Source: Clostridia bacterium
GTDB lineage: Bacteria > Bacillota > Clostridia > Christensenellales > Aristaeellaceae
Reading direction: 5' to 3'
Length of the DNA: 64,000 nt
NCBI GenBank assembly: GCA_017410455.1
Contig: JAFQQT010000010.1
Location: forward strand, 1 to 64,000
Below the pieces are notes generated by a model that was not told where the DNA came from, did not search any database, and was given only the letters and a program-made list of their open reading frames with translations. Shown piece after piece: positions 63,257-64,000 of the stretch (its first letter is position 1; every line of letters starts with the position of its first letter). The translations under genes and the position numbers were made by a program.

Positions 63257-63267
63257 ATTCGTATGGG

Positions 63268-64000
63268 TCACTCGCCTTCCAGCACCGCCAGCATCAGGAT
63301 GCCCACGATGATGATGCCGATGAAGAGGTACTGCTTCTTCGTCAGCTTCTCCTTCAGGAAGATGCGGGACAGGATCAGGGACACCACGCACACGGCGGAG
63401 ATAATGGGAGCCGCGATGGCGCCGTTGCCGCTGGCCATGGCGTAGACGTAGGTCAGCTGACCGGCGGTCTCGCACACCGCCGCCAGGGCCTTGTCCTTCT
63501 GCTCCAGCAGGCCGCCGAACTTCACGCCCTTCACCTTCATGAAGATGAACATCACCAGACCCACCAGGGCGAAGGTCAGCTCGTAGGAGGTGTTGGCGAT
63601 CACCTCGATGGTATCCTCGGTGGCGCCCATGGTGAACAGGGGGCTGGTCACGTCCTCCAGGAAGTAGATGTCCAGCACGCAGCCGATAGCGTCAATGAAC
63701 GCATACAGGAAGGGCATGCAGAAGGCGATGATGGCCAGCTTCTTGCCCAGGCGCTTCTGACGCTGCAGATCGCCGGTGTTCTCCAGGAAGCCGATGCCCA
63801 CCACGCCGACGGTGATGATGCCGATGGCGACCCAGATCATCGCAGACAGCTCCTCGCCCAGGAAGAGCACGCACATCAGCGCACACATGGCGCCGGAGGT
63901 GTTCTCAATGGGATCAGAGATGGACTCCTCGATAAAGCGCATGCCGAAGAAGGAGAAGGCCATCGACAGGATGTAGCACGCCGACACCGGCAGGTAGCCC
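63268..64000 (-). CDS. DMT/EamA-type transporter (partial, 5' end outside window)
   Basis: The frame is open at the window end and gives the last 244 residues. Helices include MCALMCVLFLGEELSAMIWVAIG and a second EamA-type half ending with YVYAMASGNGAIAAPIISAV and LSRIFLKEKLTKKQYLFIG, the C-terminal EamA pattern. Exporters of this superfamily carry metabolites such as amino acids; substrate unknown. An internal GTG at 63987 is not a start because reading continues upstream in frame. Confidence 0.88.
   Translation of the reverse strand, partial: GYLPVSACYILSMAFSFFGMRFIEESISDPIENTSGAMCALMCVLFLGEELSAMIWVAIGIITVGVVGIGFLENTGDLQRQKRLGKKLAIIAFCMPFLYAFIDAIGCVLDIYFLEDVTSPLFTMGATEDTIEVIANTSYELTFALVGLVMFIFMKVKGVKFGGLLEQKDKALAAVCETAGQLTYVYAMASGNGAIAAPIISAVCVVSLILSRIFLKEKLTKKQYLFIGIIIVGILMLAVLEGE

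Overview
The window is a 64 kb stretch of a GC-rich (visibly above 60 % in coding DNA) bacterial chromosome with almost no gene-free space; no interval without a gene exceeds about 300 bases. Strong AGGAGG ribosome binding sites, sigma-A type promoters (often with the extended -10 TGGTATAAT), Thr-Pro rich 'TPTPT' secreted proteins, a YlbJ-like (spore-associated) membrane protein, a fused RNase PH/RdgB, LuxS, and many plant-polysaccharide enzymes point to a Gram-positive, anaerobic Clostridia-type gut or rumen bacterium (a Christensenellales/Aristaeella-like lineage would fit, but this is inference, not shown by a marker gene here).

Layout. 1-10.2 kb: housekeeping and membrane functions (XRE regulator, NrdR, a phosphodiesterase overlapping a fused rph-rdgB gene, PgsA, a very large membrane-anchored beta-propeller protein, a rubrerythrin-like protein, a DUF362/ferredoxin protein, a zinc-ribbon membrane protein). 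10.2-16.2 kb: minus-strand run with GDPD, MFS transporter, DUF1810, GyrI-like protein, RadA and a GH4 alpha-galactosidase. 16.2-20.8 kb: an autoregulated-looking ABC exporter operon, a secreted polysaccharide deacetylase and an AEC transporter. 20.8-23.7 kb: a small accessory island with an XRE regulator, three tandem DUF2975 membrane paralogues, another small membrane protein and a membrane protein interrupted by an in-frame amber codon. 23.7-32 kb: GNAT, Lgt-like, YlbJ-like, GH28, Nudix, PatB, RsmC-like, RsuA-like and a membrane protein, mostly in overlapping operons. 32-42.2 kb: radical SAM enzyme, two secreted repeat proteins, FucO, an ECF sigma factor with a transmembrane PepSY-type partner, and luxS with a phosphoesterase.

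42.2-62.4 kb is dominated by hemicellulose and pectin utilisation: GH51, a GNAT-GH43 fusion, GH2, an SGNH esterase, a GH4 alpha-galacturonidase-like enzyme and a secreted three-CBM GH10 xylanase, interspersed with a GNAT gene preceded by a leader peptide and terminator (candidate attenuator), AAC(3)-like acetyltransferase, IlvE, MATE, TcdA, an Rrf2 regulator divergent from a TtcA-like enzyme. 62.5-63.2 kb holds five tRNA genes (Val, Asp, Phe, Gly, Cys) with a cluster of hairpins inside the array, followed by a DMT transporter cut by the window edge.

No CRISPR array, prophage, insertion sequence, rRNA or replication origin was seen. The most system-like novelties are the leader-peptide/terminator/GNAT unit, the DUF2975 array with its palindromic operator, the GNAT-glycosidase fusion, and back-to-back promoters that share one palindromic -35 box.
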